Positions 1-8,888 are shown, numbered from the stretch's first letter. The stretch is 47,921 bases of DNA from Tannerellaceae bacterium (GCA_031280435.1 JAITGS010000095.1:1-47921), one strand, 5' to 3'. A program made the numbers and translations. Notes: a model not told the origin generated them from the sequence alone.

Positions 1-182
1 GGAACAACGATGTTCCGGGGCAAAAAGGGGACAATTTCTGCTGCATACCTGTTGAATTGTTTGAAACAATGTAGAGGCGCGGCGATTATCGGTAATTTCG
101 CCGTAGCCGGCCTCCGGCCGATTCGCATCCTTGCAATGCTGTGTCCGGGTGGGAGGCGCCTGTCTTTTTTCGGCAGTTTTTT
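1..182. other. Unassigned leader upstream of frr
   Basis: No convincing gene is visible here. One frame stays open from position 3 to a TAG near position 73 and could be the tail of an upstream gene cut by the window edge, but I do not recognise the peptide. A GC-rich inverted stretch around 108-121 (GCCGGCCTCCGGCCG) could form a small hairpin. In many Bacteroidales pyrH precedes frr; no pyrH C-terminus can be identified in this stretch. Confidence 0.4.
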
Positions 183-190
183 TATATTTG
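183..190 (+). promoter_or_regulatory. Probable -7 box of the frr-rsgA promoter
   Basis: TATATTTG matches the Bacteroidota -7 consensus TAnnTTTG and lies 22 nt before the frr start codon. No good TTTG -33 element is present at the expected 19-21 nt spacing, so the assignment rests on the -7 box and its position. Confidence 0.5.
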
Positions 191-211
191 CAAAAATTAA
201 TTCATACTATT

Positions 212-775
212 ATGGCAGATACAAAACAGTTCATTACAGCAGCGGAGACTAAGATGCTCGACGCTATCTCTCATCTCGACGAACAACTGGCGCACATTCG
301 CGCAGGAAAAGCAAACCCGAAAATACTTGACGGCGTACGTGTTCCTTATTACGGGAGCCTGTCGCCCCTGAGCAGCGTGGCATCGGTTACTACGCCTGAT
401 GCAAAAACAATTCTGGTTACTCCATGGGAGCGTTCGCTCATCAAGGACATTGAAAAGGCTATCATGAACTCGCCGGTTGGAATCACTCCCGAAAATAACG
501 GCGAAGTTATACGGCTCGGCATTCCTCCCCTGACCGAAGAGCGCCGGCGTACGCTGGTGAAACAGTCGAAGCAGGAGGCTGAGAATGCCAAGATAAGTGT
601 TCGCAATGCGCGCCGCGACGCTATCGAGCACCTCAAGAAGGCTATCAAAACGGATGCTATTCCTGAGGATGTTGAAAAGGATGCCGAGGCTGAAGTGCAA
701 AAGGTGCACGACAAGTTTATCAAGAAGATTGACGAGCTGTACGCAGCCAAGGAAAAAGAAATCATGACCGTGTGA
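212..775 (+). CDS. frr: Ribosome recycling factor
   Basis: A 187-residue protein of the usual RRF length (about 185). RRF acts with EF-G in the cytoplasm to split post-termination ribosomes so that subunits can be reused. Visible family features are the N-terminal helix with [16 protein letters not shown], the ARTG-like basic segment, the [16 protein letters not shown] domain-II stretch, and a C-terminal charged helical region ([20 protein letters not shown], then [15 protein letters not shown]). The frame is open further upstream, but ATG 212 gives the family-typical MADTKQF start and sits just after a TAnnTTTG box. The stop codon overlaps the start of rsgA, so the two genes are probably translationally coupled. 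Confidence 0.95.
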   Translation: MADTKQFITAAETKMLDAISHLDEQLAHIRAGKANPKILDGVRVPYYGSLSPLSSVASVTTPDAKTILVTPWERSLIKDIEKAIMNSPVGITPENNGEVIRLGIPPLTEERRRTLVKQSKQEAENAKISVRNARRDAIEHLKKAIKTDAIPEDVEKDAEAEVQKVHDKFIKKIDELYAAKEKEIMTV

Positions 776-1707
776 AAGGACTTGTTGTCAAAAACACAGG
801 AAGCTGGTACACCGTGCATGCCGACGACGGACAGAAGATTGAATGTAAAATCAAGGGTAACTTCCGGCTGCGCGACTTCCGGAGCACCAACCCTATTGCC
901 GTGGGCGACCGCGTGAGCATTGAGATGCACTCCGAAGACACGGCCTTCATCACCGAAATAGAGGAACGTACCAACTACATGATTCGGAAAGCCTCCAACC
1001 TTTCAAAACAATCGCACATCATTGCGGCTAATATCGACCAGGCTATACTCGTGGCCAGCGTCAATTATCCGGTCACCACCACCATCTTTATAGATCGCTT
1101 CCTTGCCGTGGCCGAGGCCTACTCCATCCCGGTATGCATCGCCTTCAACAAGATTGACAGGTATAATGCTGCGGACAAGGCTACGCTCGAGGCGCTCATC
1201 AGGCTTTATTCCTCTGTTGGCTACACCTGCTTCCGAATATGCGCCGCCGGCGGCGAAGGAGTCGACAGCCTCGGCGAGCAGCTTGCCGACCGTATAACTC
1301 TCCTTTCGGGACATTCGGGAGTGGGCAAATCAACCCTCATCAACCGGCTAATCCCGGGCTTAGAGCTGCGCACCGGAGGCATCTCCGAATATCATCGCAA
1401 GGGAATGCACACAACGACCTTCTCGGAGATGATTCCGCTGCCGCAGGGAGGATACCTGATTGATACGCCAGGTATCAAGGGCTTCGGGACTTTCGACATG
1501 GAGAATGCGGAAATCTCCCACTACTTCCGCGAGATATTTGCCGAGGCCGAGCAATGCCGATTCGACAATTGCACTCACCGACGCGAACCGGGATGCGCCG
1601 TCCTCACAGCCGTCGACGAAGGTCGCATCAACTCCTCACGCTACAAAAGCTATCTGAGCATCCTCAAAGACCGCGAAGGAAGCAAGTACCGCGAGGAATA
1701 CGAATAA
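772..1707 (+). CDS. rsgA: Ribosome small subunit-dependent GTPase RsgA (YjeQ)
   Basis: A 311-residue circularly permuted GTPase that checks late 30S ribosomal subunit maturation. The order is an N-terminal OB-fold (residues 1-70), then the G4 motif NKID, the P-loop GHSGVGKST, the G3 motif DTPG, and a C-terminal zinc knuckle with [14 protein letters not shown] supplying Cys/His ligands. G4 before G1 is the signature of this family. It starts at a GTG that overlaps the frr stop codon by 4 nt (GTGA), which fits translational coupling to frr, another ribosome-cycle gene. No terminator is obvious directly downstream; the hairpin element at 1785-1920 could serve as one. Confidence 0.94.
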   Translation: MKGLVVKNTGSWYTVHADDGQKIECKIKGNFRLRDFRSTNPIAVGDRVSIEMHSEDTAFITEIEERTNYMIRKASNLSKQSHIIAANIDQAILVASVNYPVTTTIFIDRFLAVAEAYSIPVCIAFNKIDRYNAADKATLEALIRLYSSVGYTCFRICAAGGEGVDSLGEQLADRITLLSGHSGVGKSTLINRLIPGLELRTGGISEYHRKGMHTTTFSEMIPLPQGGYLIDTPGIKGFGTFDMENAEISHYFREIFAEAEQCRFDNCTHRREPGCAVLTAVDEGRINSSRYKSYLSILKDREGSKYREEYE

Positions 1708-1784
1708 GGGAACTCCTGCTAATTGCTTTTTCTGCGTTATGCGACGGCGGCAAAATGCTCATGTACCCAAACGGGTCATTCGCC

Positions 1785-1920
1785 TGCCCAAACGGGTCAT
1801 TCCCGCGAAGGCGGGAATCTCCGATCGATAGTTGGTTACGATTCTACTCGTCATTTGTATTTGATGCAATACAATCGTCCCGTTTCTCGATCGGAGATTC
1901 CCGCCTTCGCGGGAATGACC
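1785..1920. repeat. dRS3-like hairpin element, copy A
   Basis: An inverted repeat of about 125 bp fills most of the 360-bp gap between rsgA and fabD. Each arm contains ATTCCCGCGAAGGCGGGAAT, itself self-complementary, followed by CTCCGATCGA. The arms lie at about 1795-1830 and 1883-1920 with an AT-richer centre. The left arm is preceded by two direct copies of CCCAAACGGGTCATTC (from 1766 and 1787). The right side is followed by CTTTTGACACATTC near 1970, a flank shared with copy B. The rest of the gap (1708-1765 and 1985-2067) shows no gene, only an AT-rich TATATA run near 2040. Confidence 0.85.
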
Positions 1921-2067
1921 TATTGTTCAGTCGGAAATTCCTTTTGACACTATTGTTCGAGCGTGAAGGGCTTTTGACACATTCGGCCTCTTTTGCGCAG
2001 GCGGGCAAACACCCTCCTTTGCATCTGCGTCTACACATTAATATATATATATACGCAGGCCTGGGGA

Positions 2068-2946
2068 TTACTGCACGCCCTCGGTGAGGGCCTCCGCGTT
2101 CAGCTTCTTTACTAAGCCTTGCAGAACGTTGCCGGGGCCTACCTCCACGAAGTGGTTGGCGCCGTCGGCAATCATGTTGGTCATGATTTGCGTCCAGCGA
2201 ACGGGCGAGGTGAGCTGCGCTATGAGGTTGCGCTTGATGACGAGCGGATCGGTTTGCGGCTGCGCGTCCACGTTCTGATACACTGGGCAGGCGGGTGCGG
2301 CAAAGCGAGCGCTCTCTATGGCAGCCGTGAGCTCCTCCTGCGCAGGAGCCATCAGCGGCGAATGAAAGGCGCCTCCGACCTTGAGCGGCAGGGCCCTCTT
2401 TGCGCCGGCCTTCAGAAGCAGCTCGCAAGCCCGCCTGATGCCTTCGGTAGAGCCCGATATAACGATCTGGCCGGGGCAATTATAGTTGGCGGGCACCACC
2501 ACGTCGTCGGCTATGCCGGCGCATATCTCCTCCACGGCTTCGTCGGCCAGGCCCAGGATGGCAGCCATGCCTGAGGGAGTTGCTTCGCAGGCCTTCTGCA
2601 TAGCCGCGGCCCGCTTGGCCACCAGCGTGAGCCCGTCCTCAAAGGAGAGGGTGCCGACGGCGGTGAGGGCCGAGAACTCGCCGAGCGAGTGTCCGGCAGC
2701 CATCTGAGGCGGAGGCCCTGCAATCGTTTGGGCAAGTATGATGGAGTGGAGGAAGATGGCCGGCTGTGTGACTTTGGTTTGCTTCAGGTCGTCTTCCGTG
2801 CCTTCAAACATCAGGTCGGTGATGCCGAATCCGAGGATTTCGTTAGCTCTGTTGAATAACTGTCTGGCGGTGGAATTGGTTTCGTATAGATGCTTTCCCA
2901 TTCCTGAAAACTGGGCGCCCTGCCCAGGAAATACATGCACTTTCAT
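2068..2946 (-). CDS. fabD: Malonyl-CoA:acyl carrier protein transacylase
   Basis: A 292-residue cytoplasmic enzyme that moves the malonyl group from CoA to acyl carrier protein to feed type II fatty acid synthesis. Visible motifs are the N-terminal FPGQGAQFSGMGKHLY, the nucleophile elbow AGHSLGEFSAL (Ser within GHSLG), the GGAFHSPLM segment carrying the active-site His, and the C-terminal FVEVGPGNVLQGLVKK. Length is typical (about 290-310). It is a single gene, convergent with rsgA and divergent from tatA. A TACCTTTG -7 box lies about 40 nt before its start. Confidence 0.94.
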   Translation of the reverse strand: MKVHVFPGQGAQFSGMGKHLYETNSTARQLFNRANEILGFGITDLMFEGTEDDLKQTKVTQPAIFLHSIILAQTIAGPPPQMAAGHSLGEFSALTAVGTLSFEDGLTLVAKRAAAMQKACEATPSGMAAILGLADEAVEEICAGIADDVVVPANYNCPGQIVISGSTEGIRRACELLLKAGAKRALPLKVGGAFHSPLMAPAQEELTAAIESARFAAPACPVYQNVDAQPQTDPLVIKRNLIAQLTSPVRWTQIMTNMIADGANHFVEVGPGNVLQGLVKKLNAEALTEGVQ

Positions 2947-2985
2947 TTTCTAATTTATTTCTAATTTCGGATTTTTAAGAGGCCG

Positions 2986-2993
2986 CAAAGGTA
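2986..2993 (-). promoter_or_regulatory. Probable fabD -7 box
   Basis: CAAAGGTA on the plus strand reads TACCTTTG on the minus strand, a match to TAnnTTTG, 40 nt before the fabD start. No clear -33 box was found at the usual spacing. Confidence 0.45.
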
Positions 2994-3033
2994 AGAAAAT
3001 TTGATTGCCCCGGTCGGGTAAGCTTTCAAATCG

Positions 3034-3041
3034 TATCTTTG
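3034..3041 (+). promoter_or_regulatory. Probable tatAC -7 box
   Basis: TATCTTTG matches TAnnTTTG, 47 nt before the chosen tatA start. Possible -33 elements (TTTG ending at 3003, ATTG ending at 3007) are further away than the usual 19-21 nt. Confidence 0.45.
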
Positions 3042-3087
3042 CCCATCAAACAATCATTATTAATCACATAATTAAACATTGAATCCT

Positions 3088-3291
3088 ATGAATCACTTAT
3101 TGTTTTTACCCAACCTGGGCACCGGCGAAATCATCATCATAGCCTTCGCCATACTATTGATTTTCGGCGGCAAGAAAATCCCCGAACTGATGAAAGGAAT
3201 CGGCAAAGGGGTGAAGAATTTCAAAGACGGGGTCAAAGGACTTGAAGACGATATAAACCCGAACGATAACGACACTCCCGCCAAGAAATAA
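3088..3291 (+). CDS. tatA: Twin-arginine translocase subunit TatA/TatE
   Basis: A 67-residue membrane protein that forms the oligomeric pore part of the Tat system, which exports folded proteins. It has one N-terminal membrane helix (about residues 8-25, GTGEIIIIAFAILLIFGG), the hinge FGGKKIPELMKGIGKGV typical of TatA, an amphipathic helix, and a charged C-terminal tail. ATG 3088 is preferred to the in-frame TTG at 3079 because it gives the standard short TatA N-terminus. tatC follows after 6 nt. No tatB is seen, so this is probably a minimal TatAC system in which TatA covers both roles, unless a tatB lies elsewhere. Confidence 0.92.
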   Translation: MNHLLFLPNLGTGEIIIIAFAILLIFGGKKIPELMKGIGKGVKNFKDGVKGLEDDINPNDNDTPAKK

Positions 3292-3297
3292 AGGAAG

Positions 3298-4134
3298 ATG
3301 CAGCAAGATGAAATGTCGTTCTGGGACCATCTGGAAGAGCTCCGCTGGACAATCTTCCGGTCGCTGCTGGCCCTTCTGGTTTTCGCCATAGGCTTCTTTG
3401 CCTTCATGCGCGGCGAGTACGGAATCTTCGACAGCGTAATCATGGCTCCCACTCGGGGCGACTTCCTCACCTACCGGGTGTTCTGCAAAGTAGGCTCGTA
3501 CTTCTCCTTCCTGAACGACTTCTGCAACGAGGCTTTCCGGATAGATATAATCAACATCAAGCTGGCCACCCAGTTCTTCACGCACATGACGACCTCGTTC
3601 TGGCTGGCCCTGGTGCTGACCTTCCCCTACCTCATGTTCGAGGTATGGAAGTTCGTCAGCCCTGCGCTCTACGAGAACGAGAAGAAGAACGTACGCTGGG
3701 TGTTCCTCTTCGGCACCGCCATGTTTTTCGTTGGCTGCGCCATAGGATACTACCTCGTGTTCCCGCTCTGCCTGCGATTCCTGGCAACCTACCACGTTAG
3801 CGAAGCCATCACCGAACAGGTTTCGCTGGATTCGTACATGGATAATTTCCTTATGCTGATCTTCGTGATGGGGATAATCTTCGAGATGCCTCTGCTGTCG
3901 TGGCTGCTGTCGCAATTAGGCCTGCTGCGCCGCGGATTCTTCCACAAGTACAGGCGCCATGCCATAGTTATCCTGCTGATAGCGGCGGCGCTGATCACTC
4001 CGAGCGGCGATCCCTTCACGCTCTCCATCGTATTCATTCCGCTGTATGCGCTGTACGAGCTGAGCTCCTTCTTTGTCAAGCCCTCGCCTCCTCCGGATGA
4101 GGATGAGGTTGAAGAAGCTATAGTGCCGACATAA
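3298..4134 (+). CDS. tatC: Twin-arginine translocase subunit TatC
   Basis: A 278-residue inner-membrane protein, the receptor for twin-arginine signal peptides. The N-terminal SFWDHLEELRWTIFRSL is the classic TatC start, and six membrane helices can be read, including the stretches around ALLVFAIGFFAF, FWLALVLTFPYLMFEVW, FVGCAIGYYLVFPL and the C-terminal IVFIPLYALYELSSFF. The FPYLMFEVWKFVSPALYENEK region matches the family loop. It is co-oriented with tatA with a 6-nt gap. Two proteins with twin-arginine signals are encoded close by (4581-5351 and 9057-10379). A strong hairpin terminator overlaps its stop codon. Confidence 0.95.
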   Translation: MQQDEMSFWDHLEELRWTIFRSLLALLVFAIGFFAFMRGEYGIFDSVIMAPTRGDFLTYRVFCKVGSYFSFLNDFCNEAFRIDIINIKLATQFFTHMTTSFWLALVLTFPYLMFEVWKFVSPALYENEKKNVRWVFLFGTAMFFVGCAIGYYLVFPLCLRFLATYHVSEAITEQVSLDSYMDNFLMLIFVMGIIFEMPLLSWLLSQLGLLRRGFFHKYRRHAIVILLIAAALITPSGDPFTLSIVFIPLYALYELSSFFVKPSPPPDEDEVEEAIVPT

Positions 4135-4177
4135 ACAAAATAGAGGCGTCCGCTTATCGGGCGCCTCTATTTTGTTT
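4133..4177. terminator. Bidirectional intrinsic terminator after tatC
   Basis: A 16-bp perfect stem (AAACAAAATAGAGGCG and its complement) closes a 13-nt loop and has A-rich and T-rich flanks, so it could stop transcription from both sides. The left arm begins inside the tatC stop codon. Confidence 0.85.
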
Positions 4178-4185
4178 CAAGGGGG

Positions 4186-4561
4186 AGGGCAAACGCATTT
4201 AAAATTGGCGCAGGCAAATTGTGTCAAAAGGTCATTCCGCCTGTCCAAATAGGTCATTCCCGCGAAGGCGGGAATCTCCGATCGATAGCCGGGACGATTG
4301 TAGTTGTATCATATAAAAACACATACAATCGTCCCCTTTTTCGATCGGAGATTGACTGCGTCGATTCTCGCAAGCTAAAAGCTTGCTTCGAATTCCCGCC
4401 TTCGCGGGAATGACTTGTTTTTCGAGCAGGAATGACTTTTGACACATTCATTCAGCCTCATTGCTCCCTACGGAGAAGTTGGTGGACTTGGATGGCATCT
4501 TTCTATTGATATGAATGCCCTACGGGCAATTTGCCTGCGCCAATTTTAAATGGTTTACCCT
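4186..4561. mobile_element. MITE-like element containing hairpin copy B
   Basis: This element fills the gap between tatC and the SGNH hydrolase gene. A 26-bp perfect terminal inverted repeat lies at 4196-4221 and 4527-4552, extending imperfectly to about 4186 and 4561. Inside it are TGTCAAAAGGTCATTC at 4222-4237 and its counterpart GAATGACTTTTGACACATTC at 4431-4450, then the dRS3-like hairpin (4252-4413). The right hairpin arm is interrupted by about 38 bp (around 4354-4391) that itself holds the small palindrome GCAAGCTAAAAGCTTGC. No open frame of a transposase is present, so if mobile it would be non-autonomous. No clear target-site duplication was found. Confidence 0.7.
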
Positions 4562-4580
4562 GGGGAGGATGAGGGCTATC

Positions 4581-5351
4581 CTACCGCAAGCCGGTAGCTT
4601 CGAGCCAGAGGTTGGCCATAAGCTGCCGGCCCGGCAAGTCGGGATGTACGCCGTCGCCTGCCCAGTATCTGGCCGGAGCATGCTTGAGGGCAGCGTCGAA
4701 TGCGGCCTGATAGGGCACGAACACGGCCCGGAACTCGTCGGCCAGCTTGCGGGCTACCTTGCGATAGTCGTCGAACATGGGGAACCACTTGGCCTCGTCT
4801 ATGGCCGAGCCTCCCTTCACGGTGAAAGGCTCGCCTATGACGAGCTGCACCTTCGGAAGCTTCTCCTTAGTATACTTCAGCAGCGCGCGATAGTCGTTCT
4901 CGTAAACGGCTACGGTGCCGTTATAGCTGCCGTTGAGCGTATGCCAGTAGTCGTTCACGCCTATCAGTATGCTCACAACTTCGGGCTGTATGCCGAGGCA
5001 GTCTATCTCCCAGCGCTCGCGCAGCTGATACACCTTGTTGCCGCTTATGCCGCGGTTGTAGATCTTCAGGGCCTTGGCGGCTTCCTTGGCGAGGAGCTGC
5101 GAGGCTATGAAGAGGCTGTATCCGTTGCCGAGCATAGCCGTTGAGTTGCTTATACTGCTGGCCTTGTCGCGGCCGGAGTCGGTGATGGAGTCGCCCTGGA
5201 GGAGTATCACCGCATCCTGCCTGAGGCTGATCTTTGCTGCATTGGCCGATGCATATTCATCAGCCGCCGCCTTTGCAATCTGTGGAATCAACAGGGCTCC
5301 GGCGCCTGCGGCCAAGCCTTTGGATAGAAAGTCACGTCTTGTTGTCTTCAT
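4581..5351 (-). CDS. Tat-exported SGNH/GDSL-family hydrolase
   Basis: A 256-residue protein with a twin-arginine signal at the N-terminus (TTRRDFLSKG, then a hydrophobic stretch ending in AKAAA near residue 30), so it is probably exported folded to the periplasm or surface. The SGNH blocks are clear: block I QGDSITDSG with nucleophile Ser55, block III GVNDYW, and block V DGVHPD with Asp233 and His236. These enzymes are esterases or lipases, often removing acetyl groups from glycans; the substrate cannot be told here. The nearest co-oriented neighbours are a YjbQ-family gene (28-nt gap) and a GLUG-repeat protein. It lies 450 bp from tatC, a plausible partner in its export. Confidence 0.88.
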   Translation of the reverse strand: MKTTRRDFLSKGLAAGAGALLIPQIAKAAADEYASANAAKISLRQDAVILLQGDSITDSGRDKASSISNSTAMLGNGYSLFIASQLLAKEAAKALKIYNRGISGNKVYQLRERWEIDCLGIQPEVVSILIGVNDYWHTLNGSYNGTVAVYENDYRALLKYTKEKLPKVQLVIGEPFTVKGGSAIDEAKWFPMFDDYRKVARKLADEFRAVFVPYQAAFDAALKHAPARYWAGDGVHPDLPGRQLMANLWLEATGLR

Positions 5352-5379
5352 GATATTATTATATGTATTAAATGATGAG

Positions 5380-5796
5380 TCACTCGCCTATGATCTTTAC
5401 CAGGACGCGCTTGCGCCGCTTGCCGTCGAACTCGCCGTAGAAGATCTGCTCCCAGGGGCCGAAGTCGAGTTGGCCCTTGGTGACGGCCACCACTACTTCT
5501 CGGCCCATCACCGAGCGCTTCAGATGAGCGTCGGCATTGTCCTCGGCTCCGTTGTGCCGGTACTGCGAGTGAGGCTTTTCGGGAGCCAGTCCTTCGAGCC
5601 ACACCTCCATGTCGTGGTGCAGGCCGCTCTCGTCGTCGTTGATAAAAACGCTTGCGGTTATGTGCATTGCATTGACTAAGGCCATGCCTTCGCGTATGCC
5701 GCTCTCGGCCAGGCAGGCCTCTATCTGCGGAGTGATATTGAGGAAGGCGCGCCGCGTGGGCGTCTGAAACCAGAGTTCTTTTCTGTAAGTCTTCAT
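5380..5796 (-). CDS. YjbQ/UPF0047 family protein
   Basis: A 138-residue cytoplasmic protein of the YjbQ (UPF0047) family, whose usual length is about 135-140. Some members have weak thiamine-phosphate synthase activity, but the physiological role is not settled. Family features seen are the N-terminal [20 protein letters not shown], the histidine-containing [12 protein letters not shown], the [18 protein letters not shown] segment with metal-ligand-like His residues, and the C-terminal GTWE-like [14 protein letters not shown]. It sits between the SGNH hydrolase (28 nt) and the GLUG-repeat gene (27 nt) on the same strand, so the three may share a transcript. There is no obvious functional link between them. 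Confidence 0.9.
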   Translation of the reverse strand: MKTYRKELWFQTPTRRAFLNITPQIEACLAESGIREGMALVNAMHITASVFINDDESGLHHDMEVWLEGLAPEKPHSQYRHNGAEDNADAHLKRSVMGREVVVAVTKGQLDFGPWEQIFYGEFDGKRRKRVLVKIIGE

Positions 5797-5823
5797 CTTG
5801 TTCTTATATATATATTATATGTA

Positions 5824-7611
5824 TTAATTATTCGGTACAGGCATCTTCACCTGATTAGGCAGGCGATTAAGAGTAGGCAGTGACATGCGGTCGGCATCAG
5901 CCAGCCACGTCCGGTTCCTGAAGTCCCATTCGGTAAAGGGAGGCGACAGCAGGGATAAGTCCCAGTCCAGGCCGTTACGCTTAGAGCTCTCTTTGCCCCA
6001 TCGTCCGCTGCCGGCGTATGCATAGTTATTCGACAGGGCCTGCGTATAGGGTTCGCTCAGGCCGCTCAGCTGTCCGGCGATTCGGAACGTGCGTCCGGGC
6101 GCACCGTTGAGATACGACAGGGCCGCCAGGCAATTGCTCACCACAGGGGCAGTCCCGGCCGCTCTTCCCTTACGTATGCTGCCTACAATTCCTCCGGCGG
6201 AGACGGGATATACGGAGTCGCCCCGGTTTATTGTTCCGGCAGCGAAGCTGTTGCGCAGCACAGCCGACGCCCGCCTGTTACTTCCGTTGCCGCGCGTTGC
6301 CACGCATCCGGCCAGCCCTCCTGCCATACCTCTGCGAGCCGAAACGGCAGCATAGCTGTAACAGTTCTCGAGGCTGAAGCGCCCCTCGCAGGCAATATCG
6401 CCGCCGGATGAGCCTTCGGATGCAAAGACCGAGGCGGCTGCGAATCCGAGCAGGCCTCCAACCGACGATTGAGCCGTTTGCTGCACCGCTCTACTGCCGC
6501 TCACCTGACCGCGATTGGCCGACATCTGCATCATGAAGGAGCCAACGGCAGCCGACGACGAGCGCTCGCCGGAGCCATAGCCGTCGGCATAGCCAAGCAA
6601 TCCGCCGGCGCAGCTCTGAGCGAAGGGCGAGGGGGCATCGCCTCCGCTAATCCCGGCCGTATTGATGCAGTATCTTATGGCGCAGAGGCCTTCGGAGGCG
6701 GTCGGTCCTTCGGCGGCTCCCTGTCCGTGGCCGAGTATACCTCCGGCGGCCGAGATGGCTTCGCGTCCGGTGGCCGAGCCTCCCTGCACCGCGCCGGCGT
6801 TTCGGTCGGCATAGATGAGGCAAAGGGCTATGGCGGCCATGCGACTGCTTCCCTGCCCGTGCCCGCGTCCTTTGCCCATTATGCCTCCGGCAAAGCTGTA
6901 TCGGGCGGTTCCTCCGGTCACGAAGCTGTTGTTTGCACAGTTTTCTACGAGTATGATAGCCGCTCCGCTGCCTCGGCAGTATGAGTAGGCTTCGCCTATA
7001 AGGCCGCCTGCAACAGAGATGTCGGCCTTGCCTCCGCTGATGTGCACTCCAATGTTGCGGCAGTTGCGGATGATGATGGAGTCCTCGCGTCCGTCGGCGG
7101 CATTGCAGGTCAGAAGGCCTGCCAGAGCTCCGGCCCGGGTGGTGAGGTCGCGTCCGCCGCCAAGGATATGCCCGCCTACTATGCTGAGGTTGATGATGCG
7201 GGCACCTTCGCCAACGTAGCCGAAGAGTCCGCAGGCTTCGAACACATTGCCGCTGCCTGCTTCGCCGATATGCAGGTTGCGGATGATTCGGCCGTTGCCG
7301 TTGAATATGCCTCTGAAGGGATTTTCGCGCTCGCTCCCAATCGGTATCCAATAGTGGCGGCCCAGATTTATATCGCTCGTGAGCAGGAAATGCCGACCGG
7401 CAAAGTCCTCGCCCTGCCAGCGGTTCACCCGTTCGGCCAGGTGCACCAGATCTGTAACCGAGTTGATGAGATAGGGGCTGGCGGCTGTTCCCGCACCGGC
7501 GAAGGCATATTCATCCGGGTCGTTAAACCAGTCGCCGCGCTGGGCATATCCCGCATGCGCAAGCAACAAACAAAGGGCGGTTGCAAAGAGGAATAACTTA
7601 TGGTTATGCAT
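5824..7611 (-). CDS. Secreted GLUG-repeat protein, probable beta-helix adhesin
   Basis: A 595-residue protein with a Sec signal peptide (hydrophobic residues 5-22, cleavage near AGYAQ). After a region typical of GLUG proteins (GTAASPYLINSVTDLVHLAERV, then HFLLTSDINLG and FNGNGRIIRNL) come about eight repeats whose core is G-G-[LI]-x-G: AGALAGLL, AGGLIGEA, AGGIMGKG, AGGILGHG, AGGLLGYA, GGLLGFAA, AGGLAGCV and AGGIVGSI. Each is followed by a variable glycine/serine/alanine-rich stretch and an asparagine motif such as RNC, ENC or YC. This layout suggests a right-handed beta-helix exposed at the surface or secreted. No C-terminal sorting domain or catalytic motif was recognised. The adhesion role is inference from the family. 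Confidence 0.72.
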   Translation of the reverse strand: MHNHKLFLFATALCLLLAHAGYAQRGDWFNDPDEYAFAGAGTAASPYLINSVTDLVHLAERVNRWQGEDFAGRHFLLTSDINLGRHYWIPIGSERENPFRGIFNGNGRIIRNLHIGEAGSGNVFEACGLFGYVGEGARIINLSIVGGHILGGGRDLTTRAGALAGLLTCNAADGREDSIIIRNCRNIGVHISGGKADISVAGGLIGEAYSYCRGSGAAIILVENCANNSFVTGGTARYSFAGGIMGKGRGHGQGSSRMAAIALCLIYADRNAGAVQGGSATGREAISAAGGILGHGQGAAEGPTASEGLCAIRYCINTAGISGGDAPSPFAQSCAGGLLGYADGYGSGERSSSAAVGSFMMQMSANRGQVSGSRAVQQTAQSSVGGLLGFAAASVFASEGSSGGDIACEGRFSLENCYSYAAVSARRGMAGGLAGCVATRGNGSNRRASAVLRNSFAAGTINRGDSVYPVSAGGIVGSIRKGRAAGTAPVVSNCLAALSYLNGAPGRTFRIAGQLSGLSEPYTQALSNNYAYAGSGRWGKESSKRNGLDWDLSLLSPPFTEWDFRNRTWLADADRMSLPTLNRLPNQVKMPVPNN

Positions 7612-7634
7612 ATAGCTTGTAGAGTATCACTCGC

Positions 7635-7642
7635 CAAATATA
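7635..7642 (-). promoter_or_regulatory. Probable -7 box of the GLUG-yjbQ-SGNH unit
   Basis: CAAATATA on the plus strand reads TATATTTG on the minus strand, matching TAnnTTTG, 24 nt before the GLUG gene start. The -33 position holds only a weak TTTTC. Confidence 0.5.
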
Positions 7643-7772
7643 CATTCGAATTATGAATTGGAAAAGACATTCCCCCCGGAGGCGAATGGGCATTTGAGGG
7701 ATGTGCGTTGTGCACAACGCAATTCATACCTGCCCAATGCAGTAGGCCTTGCAAACAGGTCGTGTTCAAAAT

Positions 7773-7800
7773 GTAGAGACGCGATGCATCGCGTCTCTAC
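7773..7800. repeat. 28-bp perfect palindrome, GTAGAGAC family, copy 1
   Basis: A perfect 28-bp palindrome whose arms are GTAGAGACGCGATG and its complement. A second, near-identical copy with one central mismatch is at 35463-35490. Both lie close to a dRS3-like hairpin element. A separate 16-bp palindrome, GCGTTGTGCACAACGC, lies at 7705-7720. The rest of 7643-7772 shows no gene. Confidence 0.85.
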
Positions 7801-7807
7801 GCATAAC

Positions 7808-7959
7808 GCCTGCCCAAATGGGTCATTCCCGCGAAGGCGGGAATCTCCGATCGAAAAACGGGACGAATGTATTTGTATCATATAAAACAAACAGTACACA
7901 CGTCCCAACTATCGATCGGAGATTCCCGCCTTCGCGGGAATGACCTGTTTGGGCAGGCG
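7808..7959. repeat. dRS3-like hairpin element, copy C
   Basis: The most complete copy of the family: arms at about 7808-7854 and 7911-7959 pair from the outer GCCTGCCCAAA/TTTGGGCAGGC flanks through GGTCATTCCCGCGAAGGCGG and CTCCGATCGA, with an inner GGGACGA...TCGTCCC-like pairing around the centre. Just outside on the right is AATTACCTTTTGAC, resembling the TGTCAAAAGG flank of copy B. The gap 7960-8078 shows no gene; a TAGGTTTG -7-like box at 8037-8044 may serve the next gene. Confidence 0.88.
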
Positions 7960-8078
7960 GAATTACCTTTTGACCCCCCGGCAGGGAAACCGCATCGCAT
8001 GTAATATTTATGACGCAATAAGCTTTCGGACGGCCTTAGGTTTGCAGAGAATTATCTACCTCAAATTATTTACAGACA

Positions 8079-8888
8079 ATGAAACGAACTATAATAAAGA
8101 TTGACGAAGAGCTTTGCAACGGCTGCGGAGCATGTGTGGACGGCTGCCACGAGAGGGCCCTGCAACTGATTAACGGAAAAGCCGTAATGGTGAGCGAGCT
8201 CTATTGCGACGGACTTGGAGCATGCATAGGCGAATGTCCGGCGGGCGCCATAGAGCAGGAGGAGCGCGAAGCCGAGCCTTACAGCGAGGAGGCCGTCATG
8301 GAGCGACTTGCTCCCAAGGGCGAAGCTATCATCCTTGCGCACCTGAGGCACCTCGACGAGCAGGGCGAAGCCGATTTGCTCCGGCAGGGCTTAGACTATC
8401 TGGAGCGGCAGGGCATAGAGCTCAGCTACCGGCCGGCCGACAAGCGACTTGCATGCGGCTGTCCGGGCGCTATGATGAGGGAGATTGTGCAGCCCGAGGC
8501 TCTGCAACCGCAAGCGTCGGAGCTGAGGCAGTTCCCCGTGCAGTTGCATCTGCTCAACCCTCAGGCCGGCTTCCTTCGCGGAGCTCATCTGCTGCTGGCG
8601 GCCGACTGCACCGCCTTTGCCTGCGGCGACTTTCACAGCCGCTTCCTGAGAGGCAAAGCGCTGGCCATTGCATGCCCCAAGCTCGACGACGGCATAAGCT
8701 CGTATGTAGACAAGCTGGCCCGCATGATAGACGAGGCTCAAATCCTTTCGATCACAGTGCTAATCATGGAAGTGCCATGCTGCCGGGGCCTGGCCGGGAT
8801 TGCAGAGGCGGCAGCGGCCGGGGCGCAGAGGCAGGTGCCAGTCGAAGTCGCAGTACTTCGGATTAACGGCAGCCCTGTCGGCACATAG
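8079..8888 (+). CDS. 4Fe-4S ferredoxin-like protein with C-terminal conserved domain
   Basis: A 269-residue cytoplasmic protein. The N-terminal ferredoxin unit has a full cluster motif at Cys13, Cys16, Cys19 and Cys23 (CNGCGACVDGC). The second motif (YCDGLGACIGECP, Cys43, Cys49, Cys53) lacks the second Cys of CxxC. A linker rich in charged residues follows, then a conserved C-terminal part with ACGCPG, PVQLHLLNP, LLLAADCTAFACGDFH, ACPKLDD and MEVPCCRG, giving more Cys residues that could bind metal or redox partners. Proteins of this layout are frequent in anaerobic Bacteroidales; their electron-transfer partner is not known to me. The gene ends inside a 27-bp tandem repeat. Confidence 0.8.
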   Translation: MKRTIIKIDEELCNGCGACVDGCHERALQLINGKAVMVSELYCDGLGACIGECPAGAIEQEEREAEPYSEEAVMERLAPKGEAIILAHLRHLDEQGEADLLRQGLDYLERQGIELSYRPADKRLACGCPGAMMREIVQPEALQPQASELRQFPVQLHLLNPQAGFLRGAHLLLAADCTAFACGDFHSRFLRGKALAIACPKLDDGISSYVDKLARMIDEAQILSITVLIMEVPCCRGLAGIAEAAAAGAQRQVPVEVAVLRINGSPVGT